Assembly: GCA_017448375.1 (NCBI GenBank)
Contig: JAFSLR010000313.1
Span: 1 to 64,000, forward strand
DNA length: 64,000 nt
Reading direction: 5' to 3'
From: Synergistaceae bacterium
GTDB taxonomy: Bacteria; Synergistota; Synergistia; Synergistales; Aminobacteriaceae
Shown here: piece after piece, positions 1 to 8,474 of the stretch
How positions within the stretch are numbered: the first letter of the stretch is position 1
Layout of the letters: every line of letters begins with the position of its first letter
Made by a program: the position numbers and the translations under genes
Notes under the pieces: model-generated
Seen by the model: the letters and a program-made list of their open reading frames with translations, nothing else
The model's database searches: none
Told to the model about the DNA's origin: nothing

Positions 1-2511
1 AAGCTGCCTGTGATCTCCTACAAGGATCACTCTTTCCTTTGCCTGTGCAAGAGGTATCATTAGATCGCAGGGGTTTACACGTGCGGCTTCATCAACTATC
101 ACAGTGTCATACTCTGCCAGAGCGTCCTCTTTCTTGAGACCCTTAGCGAGACGTATATCTTTCTTGTCGCTTTGCTGAGCTGTTGCCGCGTATGCGTAAC
201 TATATGACTGAACGGCTTTGCTCACATCAGCGGGATTGGTCTCGAGTTCGCGCATAAACTCAAACAATACGTTATCGATTGAATCATTTGCTCCTGATGG
301 CGGCGTGTGGATTTCGTCCCTTATTTCTTCATACAGTTCTGTAATATCCTGTCTGGCTTCTGAAGGACGATATACAAGTTTTGGGATACATTGTTCAAAC
401 AAATATCTCTGAACTTCCCGCAGCTTATCCAGTAATTCTTTATCGGGCGGATTATTTTTCACGAGTGCCGCAGCTCTTAAGACGGCTAACACATTTCTGT
501 TTTGCGGACTGTTTGTATCCATGACATCATCGTCATTCAGTACATCATAAAGGGCATGTGCGTTTCTTGCCCCGTCATCGGCAAAAGCCCCTTTCTTAGT
601 TCTGAGTCGGCGCGTCATCGTGAGTATCTCAGTGTTTTGAACATTAGCTGCAGGAGCTATTTCCTTTAGAATTTCCTCTATCCTTTGCAGGCGGTCTTTC
701 TTTGTCGTGATAGTTTTTGCCTGTTCGAGAAATTTTCTGGCATTTTCATCTGTTGGACTGAGAGCATATATCTGATATATTCTCGTAAAATCAGCAGCCT
801 TTTGCGATTCGCGGAACTGCGGATTTTTAGCAGCCAACTCTGCGGCCAAATCATCACACCATGACTTTACGCTTTCCTCTAAGTCTTCTCGTCCGCCTTT
901 ACCGCCAAATTTCACGGTCGGCAGTGAGTTAATCTTTATCCGTTCTATCACGTTATTAACTGCGTCATGCTGAAGGCTGGTAATCAATACGCGTCCCTGA
1001 AGTGCGGTCGTCTTGTCGGAAATTTCGTTCAGCCGTTCGAGTATAGCTGTGATAACTGTAGTCTTGCCTGTGCCAGGAGGCCCCTGAATAATCGCAATAT
1101 CCGGAGTGTTCAGGGCGGTCTCAATCGCACGCATTTGGGTCAGTGTAGGTCTGTTCTTAGTAAATATCTTCTCCATCACTGCTTGGGATAATGCTTTGTG
1201 ATGACCTTTTGGTGGACTTGAGACTTGTGCATCTGAAGCAGTATTATCCTCCTTCAGGTCATGTGATACTATCATAGCAATATCAGGATTCGGAGTCTGG
1301 CCTGATTTGAGCATGTCCCGTGCTTTTTTACGGCGATCTATCTGTTTCATGTCTCCGGTTATAGATAATACAAGTTGGGCGGTGATATGTCCTTGCGTTT
1401 TGAGAATGATTTTGCGCTCTTTCTTTCTGACATCAAGTATCTCTATGCGGCTATTTCTTTCCTCGTACTTCTGCTCGCGGAACTGTTCCCACGTCATAGC
1501 TGGATTATTGAGGTACGGAGGAAGTTCGCTGACCTCAATGAGAGAATCGCCGCTCTCTCCTCCATGCAGAATATCCAGAGGATCGGGAGAAGCGTTATCA
1601 TGACGATGGACATATATAACAACATTTCCGTTCTCCAGACCCGGCAGACGCTCATAATTCAGTGCCCCTACGGCTCTGGCGCGGTCCAGCAGGATTTTAC
1701 CCTCCATAGCTGAATACCTTTCCCATATCTCTGCATATGCTGCGCTCTCGGTTAATGCTTCCGTAAGAAGGCGGGACACGGGCGAAATATTGCTCTCAGA
1801 AAAATTCAGTTCCGATTGTGCCAGCTTCAATGTGTTGATACTGTCGGGCTTCTTAGGGCTAAAGACGACTCTCTGCACTGCAAGATATTCAACATCGTCT
1901 TTCTCATCAATGGCTACATCAACAGCGTACTTTTTCCCAAAAAGTCTAAAACCTTTCTGGCTGTCGTTAGTTTTGACTTCATCACCTGATTCTTCATCAG
2001 CATCAGAACTGTTACCCTGAGAGTATGCAAAGCGCGTAATGTTATCGCCTATGTCAAAAATAAAATTGTCTCTGATGTCCTCGGTCTTTGCGGAAAAACC
2101 TTTCTTGCTGAGTGAGGCTAGTATTCCCTTCGAGAGTTTTATCTCCATTCCTTTGGCAAGACGGAAGCCCTTTCTGAAGAAAGCCGCATATAGACGAACA
2201 ACACCCCTGACATCTTCGGCTTCTGTTAGATCGTGGAAGGTTAATACTTCAGCAAGACACACAAATCCGCGGTAAAGCAGATCCGTGATTAGCTTCTTAT
2301 GTTGAGCGTTGACGATTTCAAGGTCATAAATATTGTTGCTGGTAAAAAAACGAATACTGCCCGAATCAACATCAAAGAGTCGCAATACCCCGGAGTTTTG
2401 CCTGTTCTCCTTCGCGATTTTTCCAATCGGAGCTTTCAACTGAAATTGTATATCTTTTATAACAGCATCTTCACTCAGACTGAATTGAGTCAATATTTTA
2501 GTGTCTGCCAT
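1..2511 (-). CDS. SF1 (UPF1/DNA2-like) helicase, partial
   Basis: The frame is open from an ATG at 2511 to the window edge, giving the first 837 residues with the C-terminus missing. I translated it by hand. Walker A (GPPGTGKT) lies near residues 477-484, a DEAAR motif II near 805-809 and motif III (VGDHRQL) at the last visible residues. This order and spelling are typical of the UPF1/DNA2 branch of superfamily 1, ATP-driven helicases acting on DNA or RNA. The first ~470 residues are unassigned and precede the motor; a ~300-residue insertion rich in charged helices separates motifs I and II, as in other long members. The start overlaps the kinase stop by 14 bases, so it is the last visible gene of the operon. 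Helicases beside TerY-type VWA/kinase/phosphatase genes have been linked to DNA processing; that role is inferred here. Confidence 0.85.
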   Translation of the reverse strand, partial: MADTKILTQFSLSEDAVIKDIQFQLKAPIGKIAKENRQNSGVLRLFDVDSGSIRFFTSNNIYDLEIVNAQHKKLITDLLYRGFVCLAEVLTFHDLTEAEDVRGVVRLYAAFFRKGFRLAKGMEIKLSKGILASLSKKGFSAKTEDIRDNFIFDIGDNITRFAYSQGNSSDADEESGDEVKTNDSQKGFRLFGKKYAVDVAIDEKDDVEYLAVQRVVFSPKKPDSINTLKLAQSELNFSESNISPVSRLLTEALTESAAYAEIWERYSAMEGKILLDRARAVGALNYERLPGLENGNVVIYVHRHDNASPDPLDILHGGESGDSLIEVSELPPYLNNPAMTWEQFREQKYEERNSRIEILDVRKKERKIILKTQGHITAQLVLSITGDMKQIDRRKKARDMLKSGQTPNPDIAMIVSHDLKEDNTASDAQVSSPPKGHHKALSQAVMEKIFTKNRPTLTQMRAIETALNTPDIAIIQGPPGTGKTTVITAILERLNEISDKTTALQGRVLITSLQHDAVNNVIERIKINSLPTVKFGGKGGREDLEESVKSWCDDLAAELAAKNPQFRESQKAADFTRIYQIYALSPTDENARKFLEQAKTITTKKDRLQRIEEILKEIAPAANVQNTEILTMTRRLRTKKGAFADDGARNAHALYDVLNDDDVMDTNSPQNRNVLAVLRAAALVKNNPPDKELLDKLREVQRYLFEQCIPKLVYRPSEARQDITELYEEIRDEIHTPPSGANDSIDNVLFEFMRELETNPADVSKAVQSYSYAYAATAQQSDKKDIRLAKGLKKEDALAEYDTVIVDEAARVNPCDLMIPLAQAKERVILVGDHRQL

Positions 2512-3970
2512 TTTCTTTTACCCTGCATGTTACAAGTACATTAAGTCGTCTGGTCTCATCTTCGCACATTAAATAGAATGTGTTTTTCTGAGTTTTCACC
2601 ATGTTGCTGGAAGTGAAAGTATTTCCGTCCTCTGAGAAAGTAACTTTCTGGTTTGCGTTCATAGAGTCAAGGCGGAGAATGAATGTGCCGTTTTCACTGT
2701 GAAGCGTCAATAAATTTCTGTCGAGTTCGTCCGCATCATAGCCATGAGCTAAACGAAGAGGCAGCTCTATCGTGTTATCCTTTAGCTCTCTGCAATATTC
2801 CCATAATGCTGGAGCATCTTTAGTCTGTCCTGCGTAATGCGACACAGCGGTGAATATGTCAGGCAGTGAGGCGTTGCAGAAGGGACAAGCTCCGTTGTCG
2901 GGATTGATATAGTCCATTCCGCAAGTATCACAATGAAGCGAAATATCATTAGCCCGTGCGAGTTCCAATGCCCATTCACTCATAGAAGGCCGCGAAAGGT
3001 AGTTATCTCTGCCTTCCTGACAAAACGTTTGCTGAAATAAGTCCCTCAGTTCCGAAGTCAGGACAAAATCAAGCCGTAAAAATTCGCCTTTATTGCTGTC
3101 GTCTTCAGTGTCCGCAACATAGGCAAGCGTTCCTCCCGATAAATTAGCATCAGCGTTATCATAGCTGTCATCTTCGTCAGCCATTGCGTAGTATTTCCTG
3201 CCCTTGAACGGGTGAAGACCGGCTAACTGCTTGAAGAGGCACACGGCGAATGTATAAACATCAGAGCCGAAAGAATTACCGCTTCCGTTGCGTTCTTCTT
3301 CAGGGACATTCTGAGCAAATTCCTGATCAAATAAAACGATTTCAGGAGCGGCAAGTCCAGGAGTGTAACAGATTGATTTAAGCGTATTCGATTCATAATC
3401 GAGGTTGTCTGCATCAATAAGCCATACATGACAAAATTCTTTGCTGTTGGATATAAAGACATTGTTCTGTGAATAATCGCAATAGACAAGCCCAACCGAA
3501 TGAAGCTGTGCAAGAAGCGCGGAACTCTTCATGAATGCCTCCAGCCTCCTTCGTTCACCGCCTGAAGATATATAATCTGAGAAAAAGCCATTGCATTTCT
3601 CATCGTGTTTCTTCGTGAATGGAGTCGTAACACGTTCTTCGGGAGCAACAGGCTCATCAAAAGCGGACTTAAACGAGATCATGTCTGACATCATGGTCAT
3701 AACGTAGCCCGAGTAATCTTTCAATGTAGCTTGGGGCATTGTAATATGCAGCCCATAGGGGATTGGGAGAAATCGCAGGGTCATGTATTTATCATTCTCT
3801 GTTGGAGGAACCAGTTCATCGTCAGCAAGCTCAAATTTTACAACGACGTTGGGAACATTAGTTCTGAACACAACACCCTGACCTCCTCGTGAAATTTCAC
3901 CGTTAAGCCTGTGAGTATGCCCATAGCTGTCAGTACAAACTGAAATTCTTTCAATATCAGTTATCATCAT
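2498..3970 (-). CDS. Ser/Thr protein kinase with zinc ribbon (TerY-P type)
   Basis: This 490-residue protein has an N-terminal kinase fold. The glycine-rich loop is near residues 28-35, the ATP-binding Lys is K45, the catalytic loop carries D165 and N170 (CDYSQNN), the metal-binding Asp of the DFG position is D186 (IDADN), and the APE motif is at 208-210. A zinc ribbon follows with C347, C350, C362 and C365, then about 120 residues of beta-rich sequence I cannot assign. A kinase with a C-terminal zinc ribbon beside PP2C and VWA genes is the signature of the TerY-P triad. Its ATG overlaps the phosphatase stop as ATGA (3967-3970), which implies translational coupling. It probably phosphorylates proteins read by the FHA protein of the operon; that partner is inferred. 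Confidence 0.88.
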   Translation of the reverse strand: MMITDIERISVCTDSYGHTHRLNGEISRGGQGVVFRTNVPNVVVKFELADDELVPPTENDKYMTLRFLPIPYGLHITMPQATLKDYSGYVMTMMSDMISFKSAFDEPVAPEERVTTPFTKKHDEKCNGFFSDYISSGGERRRLEAFMKSSALLAQLHSVGLVYCDYSQNNVFISNSKEFCHVWLIDADNLDYESNTLKSICYTPGLAAPEIVLFDQEFAQNVPEEERNGSGNSFGSDVYTFAVCLFKQLAGLHPFKGRKYYAMADEDDSYDNADANLSGGTLAYVADTEDDSNKGEFLRLDFVLTSELRDLFQQTFCQEGRDNYLSRPSMSEWALELARANDISLHCDTCGMDYINPDNGACPFCNASLPDIFTAVSHYAGQTKDAPALWEYCRELKDNTIELPLRLAHGYDADELDRNLLTLHSENGTFILRLDSMNANQKVTFSEDGNTFTSSNMVKTQKNTFYLMCEDETRRLNVLVTCRVKENGRH

Positions 3971-4662
3971 TCTTCTTCCTCCTCCTCTCCCAAAGCAAAT
4001 GCTATTGTCTTGTCATCGCTTCCGTCCCAGTCTTTTAGCCATGATGCAATAATCTCCTCTATTTCGTCGGATGAGAGTTTGGCATATTCCCTAAAGAATC
4101 CACAGGCGAAGTCGGCATATCTGAACACGGTATCCTGATCCAGTCCAACGCCGTCAGAGCTGAGGTATATGCCTCGAAAACGCTTGAAGTTTCGTGATAA
4201 TACCTTCCAGTTCTCAAGGCATAACTCTTTATCCATTGCGTAGGTATAGTTACTGAAACCTTCTTCTTTCTCGTCAAGAGTTACTGCGTAGACATCATCG
4301 GCAAGAACGACTGCAACGCCATCACCGAGGTGAAATATAGTGAACCTGTCATTCTTCGCGATCACGAACAGAGCAGTACAGGCACATTCATTGACATCAA
4401 GGCCACGAAGTTTTTTAAGCCAGCGTATATTCAGCTTCTCAAGGAAATCTTTTGCATCATCAATTTCGCAGAGACTCTCGAACGTTAATTCAACTACAGA
4501 TTCACACAAAGCCCTTGAACCGAAATGAGAGAGTTTGCAGCTTCCTACCCCGTCAGACAACACAATTACAAGCCCGGCCGGACTATTTACAGCGCAGAAA
4601 TAATCCTGATTGACAGTATGATAAGAACCTTGAACGGATATTCCGCCGACCTTCAACTTCAT
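3967..4662 (-). CDS. PP2C-family protein phosphatase
   Basis: The protein is 231 residues from the ATG at 4662. An in-frame start exists 13 codons upstream, but 4662 is chosen because it forms an ATGA overlap with the preceding gene and has GGAGG six bases upstream. Motifs are those of metal-dependent PP2C phosphatases: a DGVGS box near residue 38, a LGDG box mid-protein and SSDG near the C-terminal third, which supply the Asp residues that bind two Mn/Mg ions. It is a minimal single-domain cytosolic form. It should remove phosphates placed by the adjacent kinase, so the pair forms a switch. Both belong to the TerY-P triad with the VWA genes upstream. Confidence 0.88.
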   Translation of the reverse strand: MKLKVGGISVQGSYHTVNQDYFCAVNSPAGLVIVLSDGVGSCKLSHFGSRALCESVVELTFESLCEIDDAKDFLEKLNIRWLKKLRGLDVNECACTALFVIAKNDRFTIFHLGDGVAVVLADDVYAVTLDEKEEGFSNYTYAMDKELCLENWKVLSRNFKRFRGIYLSSDGVGLDQDTVFRYADFACGFFREYAKLSSDEIEEIIASWLKDWDGSDDKTIAFALGEEEEEE

Positions 4663-5138
4663 TGAAAACCTCCGTTGCACGAATAAAAGTCTCTGAAGCA
4701 TATTTCAAACAAAGCAGCAAGGACATTTACGCACTTGAAGCAATAGTGATTCGGAGCTGCAATTTGAGTAAGAACGCTAACATCTGAATCTGCACCGACA
4801 GCAACAGGAACAAGCGCGGATTTTTTAGCGCACAGGATGTCGTCGATATTCTCAGGGTCAAACAAACCGTCGCTCAACAACAGAAATCTTGAGTTTTCTT
4901 CCGAGTCCTCTATAAATTCCTCAAGCGATGAGACATTTACGCTGTCATAGAACTTTATTTCGTCTGGGCTGTTAGCTTCCACAAGGCTGTCAGACCACGT
5001 GAAGCACTTCATCTTACAATCAGCATATTTTGCTTTTGAAGCAGCACTCATAATTGAACGGACTGTGTTGCGCTGTAAATTAGCCTTTCCGTCTGACTTG
5101 AAGCCCGCTGATGTGTCAACGATCAGATTCACCAGCAT
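4659..5138 (-). CDS. Degenerate VWA-like protein
   Basis: This is a short 159-residue protein with a Rossmann-like start (VNLIVDTSAG) in the place of a VWA metal-ion-dependent adhesion site, and a second hydrophobic strand ending LLLSDG, as in VWA domains. The canonical DxSxS is reduced to DTSAG, so metal binding may be altered or lost. It is rich in Cys near the C-terminus, including a CFKC pair. It lies two bases after the preceding TerY-like gene and overlaps the phosphatase gene by ATGA. In TerY-P operons such proteins are thought to scaffold the kinase/phosphatase pair. The VWA assignment rests on fold pattern and context. Confidence 0.65.
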   Translation of the reverse strand: MLVNLIVDTSAGFKSDGKANLQRNTVRSIMSAASKAKYADCKMKCFTWSDSLVEANSPDEIKFYDSVNVSSLEEFIEDSEENSRFLLLSDGLFDPENIDDILCAKKSALVPVAVGADSDVSVLTQIAAPNHYCFKCVNVLAALFEICFRDFYSCNGGFQ

Positions 5139-5140
5139 TG

Positions 5141-5851
5141 TTAGTCATCGTCTTCGTCGTCATCATGGCGGGTTGGACGCTTCACTGTGGTTGATATGTC
5201 TCTTTTGACTGTAGGCTGTGCGTCAATAGTCTTGGCCTTATCGTGGCTCTTTGAGATGGACAGCGCAACATTCTTGAAAGCGTCAGCAATCGAACTTACG
5301 TCCTGAGCATAGAAGATCATTGCCCGGTCTCCTGTGAATCTTTCCATCATGTTGACATCTGCTCCTGTACCTATTGGGACACCTATGCGGATACACTTTG
5401 CGGTTCTTCCGTTATTGATGAAATCCTGAAGGGGACGCTGCCATTCATCATTCGGTGCGCCGTCAGAAACAACTACAACTGCAGGGCAATACCACTTGCC
5501 GGGGGTAGTTGACTTATCCTCGATGAGAGTTTTTGCCTTCTTCAGTGCATCACCGAGCGGGGTCATTCCATTGGCATTAAAGTGCGGAATACCGTTAGCC
5601 TGAAGATCAGGCGCATCTGTGTATGTCAGATGGAGATTCGCGTTATCTCCGCCGAAGGTGATAATTGCAACCTTAATCATCTTCTCGCGTGTTCTCTGAG
5701 CAGCAAAGGAGTTCACCATTTCGGTAACTGCGTCATGAAGAGCCTTGATAGGTTCACCGTCCATACTTCCACTCACATCGAGAAGCAGTATCACAGGATA
5801 ATAGCGGACTTCGTTATTCCTGAATCCTTCCTGAAAACCAGCCATTTTCAC
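5141..5851 (-). CDS. TerY-like VWA domain protein (copy 2)
   Basis: The 236-residue protein is essentially one VWA domain. A complete MIDAS motif DVSGS sits at residues 25-29, with a second conserved strand ending VSDG near residue 124. The tail is strongly acidic (DDDEDDD). TerY-family VWA proteins bind a divalent metal and act as protein-interaction scaffolds in tellurium/stress-related operons. Two nearby starts are possible: GTG at 5851, five to six bases after AGGAG, or ATG two codons later. The first 30 residues equal those of the next gene upstream apart from the shared design, and even the leader DNA is nearly identical, so the two are tandem duplicates. The 3' two-thirds have diverged clearly. 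Confidence 0.87.
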   Translation of the reverse strand: MKMAGFQEGFRNNEVRYYPVILLLDVSGSMDGEPIKALHDAVTEMVNSFAAQRTREKMIKVAIITFGGDNANLHLTYTDAPDLQANGIPHFNANGMTPLGDALKKAKTLIEDKSTTPGKWYCPAVVVVSDGAPNDEWQRPLQDFINNGRTAKCIRIGVPIGTGADVNMMERFTGDRAMIFYAQDVSSIADAFKNVALSISKSHDKAKTIDAQPTVKRDISTTVKRPTRHDDDEDDD

Positions 5852-5871
5852 TCACACTCCTAATTAGATAT

Positions 5872-6576
5872 TTATTCATCATCGCCATCATCATCGTGCC
5901 TGACAGGACGTTTTACTGTAGTCGCAATACTCCTCTTTACTGTAGGGACAGAATGTTTGCTGCCGGTAGAAGTTTTACTTATAACTTCCGACACTTCTCT
6001 AAAGATTTTAGCGAGTGAGTTTACATTTTCTGCATGAAATATCATAGAGCTTTCTCCAGTGAAACGCAACATCATATCTTCGTCAGCTTTCGAGCCTATG
6101 GGGACTCCAACTCTGAAACACTTTGCAGTGCGTCCGGTTTGAACAAAGTTATTCAGAGCCTTTTCCCATCCTGATGCGGGGCGTCCGTCCGAGACAAGCA
6201 CAACAGAAGGAATATACCATTTGCCCGATGTCTTAGCTTTATCCTCTATCATGTCCTTTGCAACCGTAAGTGCCTCGTAAAGCAATGTACCTCCTCCAGC
6301 CTTCAGTTCGGGAACTCCGCGCTTTTGAAGTTCTGCGGCATCCGTGTAAGGAGTATGGACAACTGCACCATCAGCACCGAAAGTAATTATTGCGATCTTG
6401 AACATATTTCCAAGTCCCATTTCCTGCGCGAAGGTCTCAACCATAACACCAACAGCCTCATGAAGTATCCTTATCGGTTCACCTCTCATGCTTCCGCTCA
6501 CGTCGAGAAGAAGTATCACGGGATAATAGCGAACTTCGTTATTCCTGAATCCTTCCTGAAAACCGGCCATTTTCAC
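5872..6576 (-). CDS. TerY-like VWA domain protein (copy 1)
   Basis: This 234-residue VWA protein has MIDAS residues DVSGS at 25-29 and a VSDG strand, and ends in an acidic DDDGDDE tail. It is the paralogue of the following gene: N-termini and ribosome-binding regions are almost identical in DNA while the remainder differs at many residues. GTG at 6576 or ATG two codons inside could start it; the AGGAG upstream fits the GTG better. It follows the Clp-like AAA+ gene by 18 bases in the same operon. VWA proteins paired with AAA+ ATPases are common (MoxR-VWA systems), so one copy may bridge substrates to the unfoldase; this is inference. Confidence 0.87.
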   Translation of the reverse strand: MKMAGFQEGFRNNEVRYYPVILLLDVSGSMRGEPIRILHEAVGVMVETFAQEMGLGNMFKIAIITFGADGAVVHTPYTDAAELQKRGVPELKAGGGTLLYEALTVAKDMIEDKAKTSGKWYIPSVVLVSDGRPASGWEKALNNFVQTGRTAKCFRVGVPIGSKADEDMMLRFTGESSMIFHAENVNSLAKIFREVSEVISKTSTGSKHSVPTVKRSIATTVKRPVRHDDDGDDE

Positions 6577-6594
6577 TCACACTCCTATAAATAT

Positions 6595-7614
6595 TCACCT
6601 GCAGACAAGGGAACTTGGGACTTTCTCTGTTATATTGCCTTCAGAATCTGTCTCAGTCTCGTAGCTTTCAACTGTTATCTCGCAGTCGTGATCTTTGTTT
6701 TCATCGAACATGTAGCGTGAGAGCGGATCAATCAGATAACTCTCAACAATGTTACCGATCCCTCTTCCGCCGTTTGCGAGATTCTCAAGAGAACGTTCAA
6801 GTAACCTATCTCTCACCGTCTCACTTATGTTCAGCGTGATATTCATATTCTGCCTTATCGCCGAACAAATATTAGCGAGTTGTGTATCAAGAATCTCTCT
6901 CGCTGTTTCAGGACGTATGAAATCAAAGACCACTATATTTTCTCCGAGCCTGTTAAGAATCTCAGGCCTGCCTATCCTGTGGAAGAAGTTCACGATTCCC
7001 TGCCTGACCTTTTTCTGCACCGCCTCATAGTTATCGCTCTGATCGACAAATTCACGGCGTTCACCGTTTTCATCTATTTCTGAAATTCCGAGATTACTGG
7101 TGAAAATAATTATAGCCTCAGAAAAATACACAGTGTTTCCCTGACCGTCAGTCATGCGTCCATCTTCAAGTATCTGCAGGAACTTATCGAGAATAGTTAC
7201 GTGAGCTTTCTCTATCTCATCAAACAGCAGTATTGAAAACGGATTCTTCTTGACGGCATTAGTGAGCTGCCCTCCAACCTCATAGCCGACATATCCGGGA
7301 GGTGCTCCTAAAAGCCTTTGGTCGCTGTGAGGCTGTCCGTATTCGCTCATATCAAAGCGTATGCAGCTGTTCTCATCGCCGAATATCTTCTCCGCAAGAG
7401 TTTTTGCTGTTTCCGTTTTTCCCGTTCCTGTCGGGCCTGCAAAAAACAGAACACCTTTAGGCTTTCCGTGTGATGATGCTCTGATTCCTGCCATGCCGGT
7501 AACTGCACGTTTTACTATGTCCAGAGTTTTTATGACCGCCTGATCCTGCCCTTTACACGCCTGCGGAAATCTGGAAGGGCACTCTTCAATTTTGACTTGT
7601 CGAAGTCGCGCCAT
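6595..7614 (-). CDS. Clp-like AAA+ unfoldase, D2 module
   Basis: The 339-residue ORF matches the second AAA+ module of ClpA/ClpB: Walker A GPTGTGKT near residue 60, a GYVG pore loop, Walker B LLFDEIEKAH, sensor-1 FTSNLG, a candidate arginine finger (ILNRLGE) and a sensor-2 region with GGR. It should thread proteins through a ring using ATP. No N-domain, D1 or ClpP-binding IGF-type loop was recognised. The first 20 residues do not look conserved. From residue 21 (KGQDQAV) the sequence continues exactly where the upstream ORF would if read in the -1 frame, so the two probably form or once formed one protein of about 626 residues. ATG 7614 has AAAGGA six bases upstream, so independent initiation is also possible. 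Confidence 0.85.
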   Translation of the reverse strand: MARLRQVKIEECPSRFPQACKGQDQAVIKTLDIVKRAVTGMAGIRASSHGKPKGVLFFAGPTGTGKTETAKTLAEKIFGDENSCIRFDMSEYGQPHSDQRLLGAPPGYVGYEVGGQLTNAVKKNPFSILLFDEIEKAHVTILDKFLQILEDGRMTDGQGNTVYFSEAIIIFTSNLGISEIDENGERREFVDQSDNYEAVQKKVRQGIVNFFHRIGRPEILNRLGENIVVFDFIRPETAREILDTQLANICSAIRQNMNITLNISETVRDRLLERSLENLANGGRGIGNIVESYLIDPLSRYMFDENKDHDCEITVESYETETDSEGNITEKVPSSLVCR

Positions 7615-8474
7615 GGGTTATCCTTTATGCCGAACTTGTAGAGGTCAACAACATCACATAGATCTCGAATCGATGTCTCCTCAGAACGGCACATTGCTCG
7701 AAGACTCCCCAGTTCGCGGAAACTGAAGCCCTCAGTAAGTGCGGTAAATCGGTCAAGAAGTTTATCCAACTCATTTTGCGAGAAGAGTTCTCGTTCTGCC
7801 TCCCATATCTCTGCTGTGAAGAAACCCTCTATATTATTCTCTATGTATACTCTACGCTCATCCCTGGAGGGTGGAAGAATGTTAATTATCTTCAGGCAGG
7901 GATTATCATGAAAGAACCAGCTCGGTAAATCGTTAGTCTTGTTGGTGATGATGATTAAGATATTTCTGAGGACGTCACCGCTGTCAGAACGCGCCTGTGA
8001 AGCATTCAGTGCCGCCTGATGAAGAAGGTTGTAACAGTCAACAGCTCTCTGCTCCAAATGCTGAGGGTCAGCAATATATCTTGAGGCAAAGTTCATGATC
8101 ACAACCGAGGGCATTCTGTTTTGCGACAAACTGCGCTGTATTGACTGTACAGCGTCATTTTTCGTGAACGGACTGTCTATTGCATCAGAGTTTCCATCAG
8201 AGCGAAGACCGACGAGTTCGGCGAAGACCTGAAGATATTTCTCATACGGTTCACAATGATTGTAGAAGCCCCTTACAGAATCATAAAATACTATGCTTTT
8301 GTACCCCTGTTCCTTAAAGTAGAAATGAAGATATTGCTGTAAGTCGACAATGGAATCTCCTGAATAGCTGTGATACAAATCGAAGATGTCCCCTTCGAGA
8401 ATAATGAGGGGCTTAATTTTGCTGAAGATGTCAAGCTCACGCGTCCAGTTGCTTTTACTATCGTTCATTACCAT
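7530..8474 (-). CDS. AAA+-like protein without P-loop (D1-like part of Clp-like protein)
   Basis: The 314-residue ORF has the strand/helix order of an AAA+ module: a strand ending VVIMNFA in the Walker B position, a sensor-1-like IITNKTND, then NILPPSRDER and a helical lid. No Walker A was found, so it probably does not bind ATP normally. Its last residues RRRVKG are the start of the D1-D2 linker of Clp proteins. They abut, in the -1 frame, the QDQAV that begins the D2 ORF. At 7554-7548 the minus strand reads A AAG GGC, which fits the slippery pattern X XXY YYZ. Without a shift the frame ends eight codons later. It overlaps the radical SAM gene by seven bases. Function alone is unknown; an adaptor or regulatory ring is likely. 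Confidence 0.7.
   Translation of the reverse strand: MVMNDSKSNWTRELDIFSKIKPLIILEGDIFDLYHSYSGDSIVDLQQYLHFYFKEQGYKSIVFYDSVRGFYNHCEPYEKYLQVFAELVGLRSDGNSDAIDSPFTKNDAVQSIQRSLSQNRMPSVVIMNFASRYIADPQHLEQRAVDCYNLLHQAALNASQARSDSGDVLRNILIIITNKTNDLPSWFFHDNPCLKIINILPPSRDERRVYIENNIEGFFTAEIWEAERELFSQNELDKLLDRFTALTEGFSFRELGSLRAMCRSEETSIRDLCDVVDLYKFGIKDNPWRDFDKSKLKSALPDFRRRVKGRIRRS

Noticed and set aside
1307..1713. Overlapping plus-strand ORFs of 98 and 112 codons
   Set aside because: They are antisense to the helicase, whose frame is continuous through this stretch with helicase motifs on both sides.
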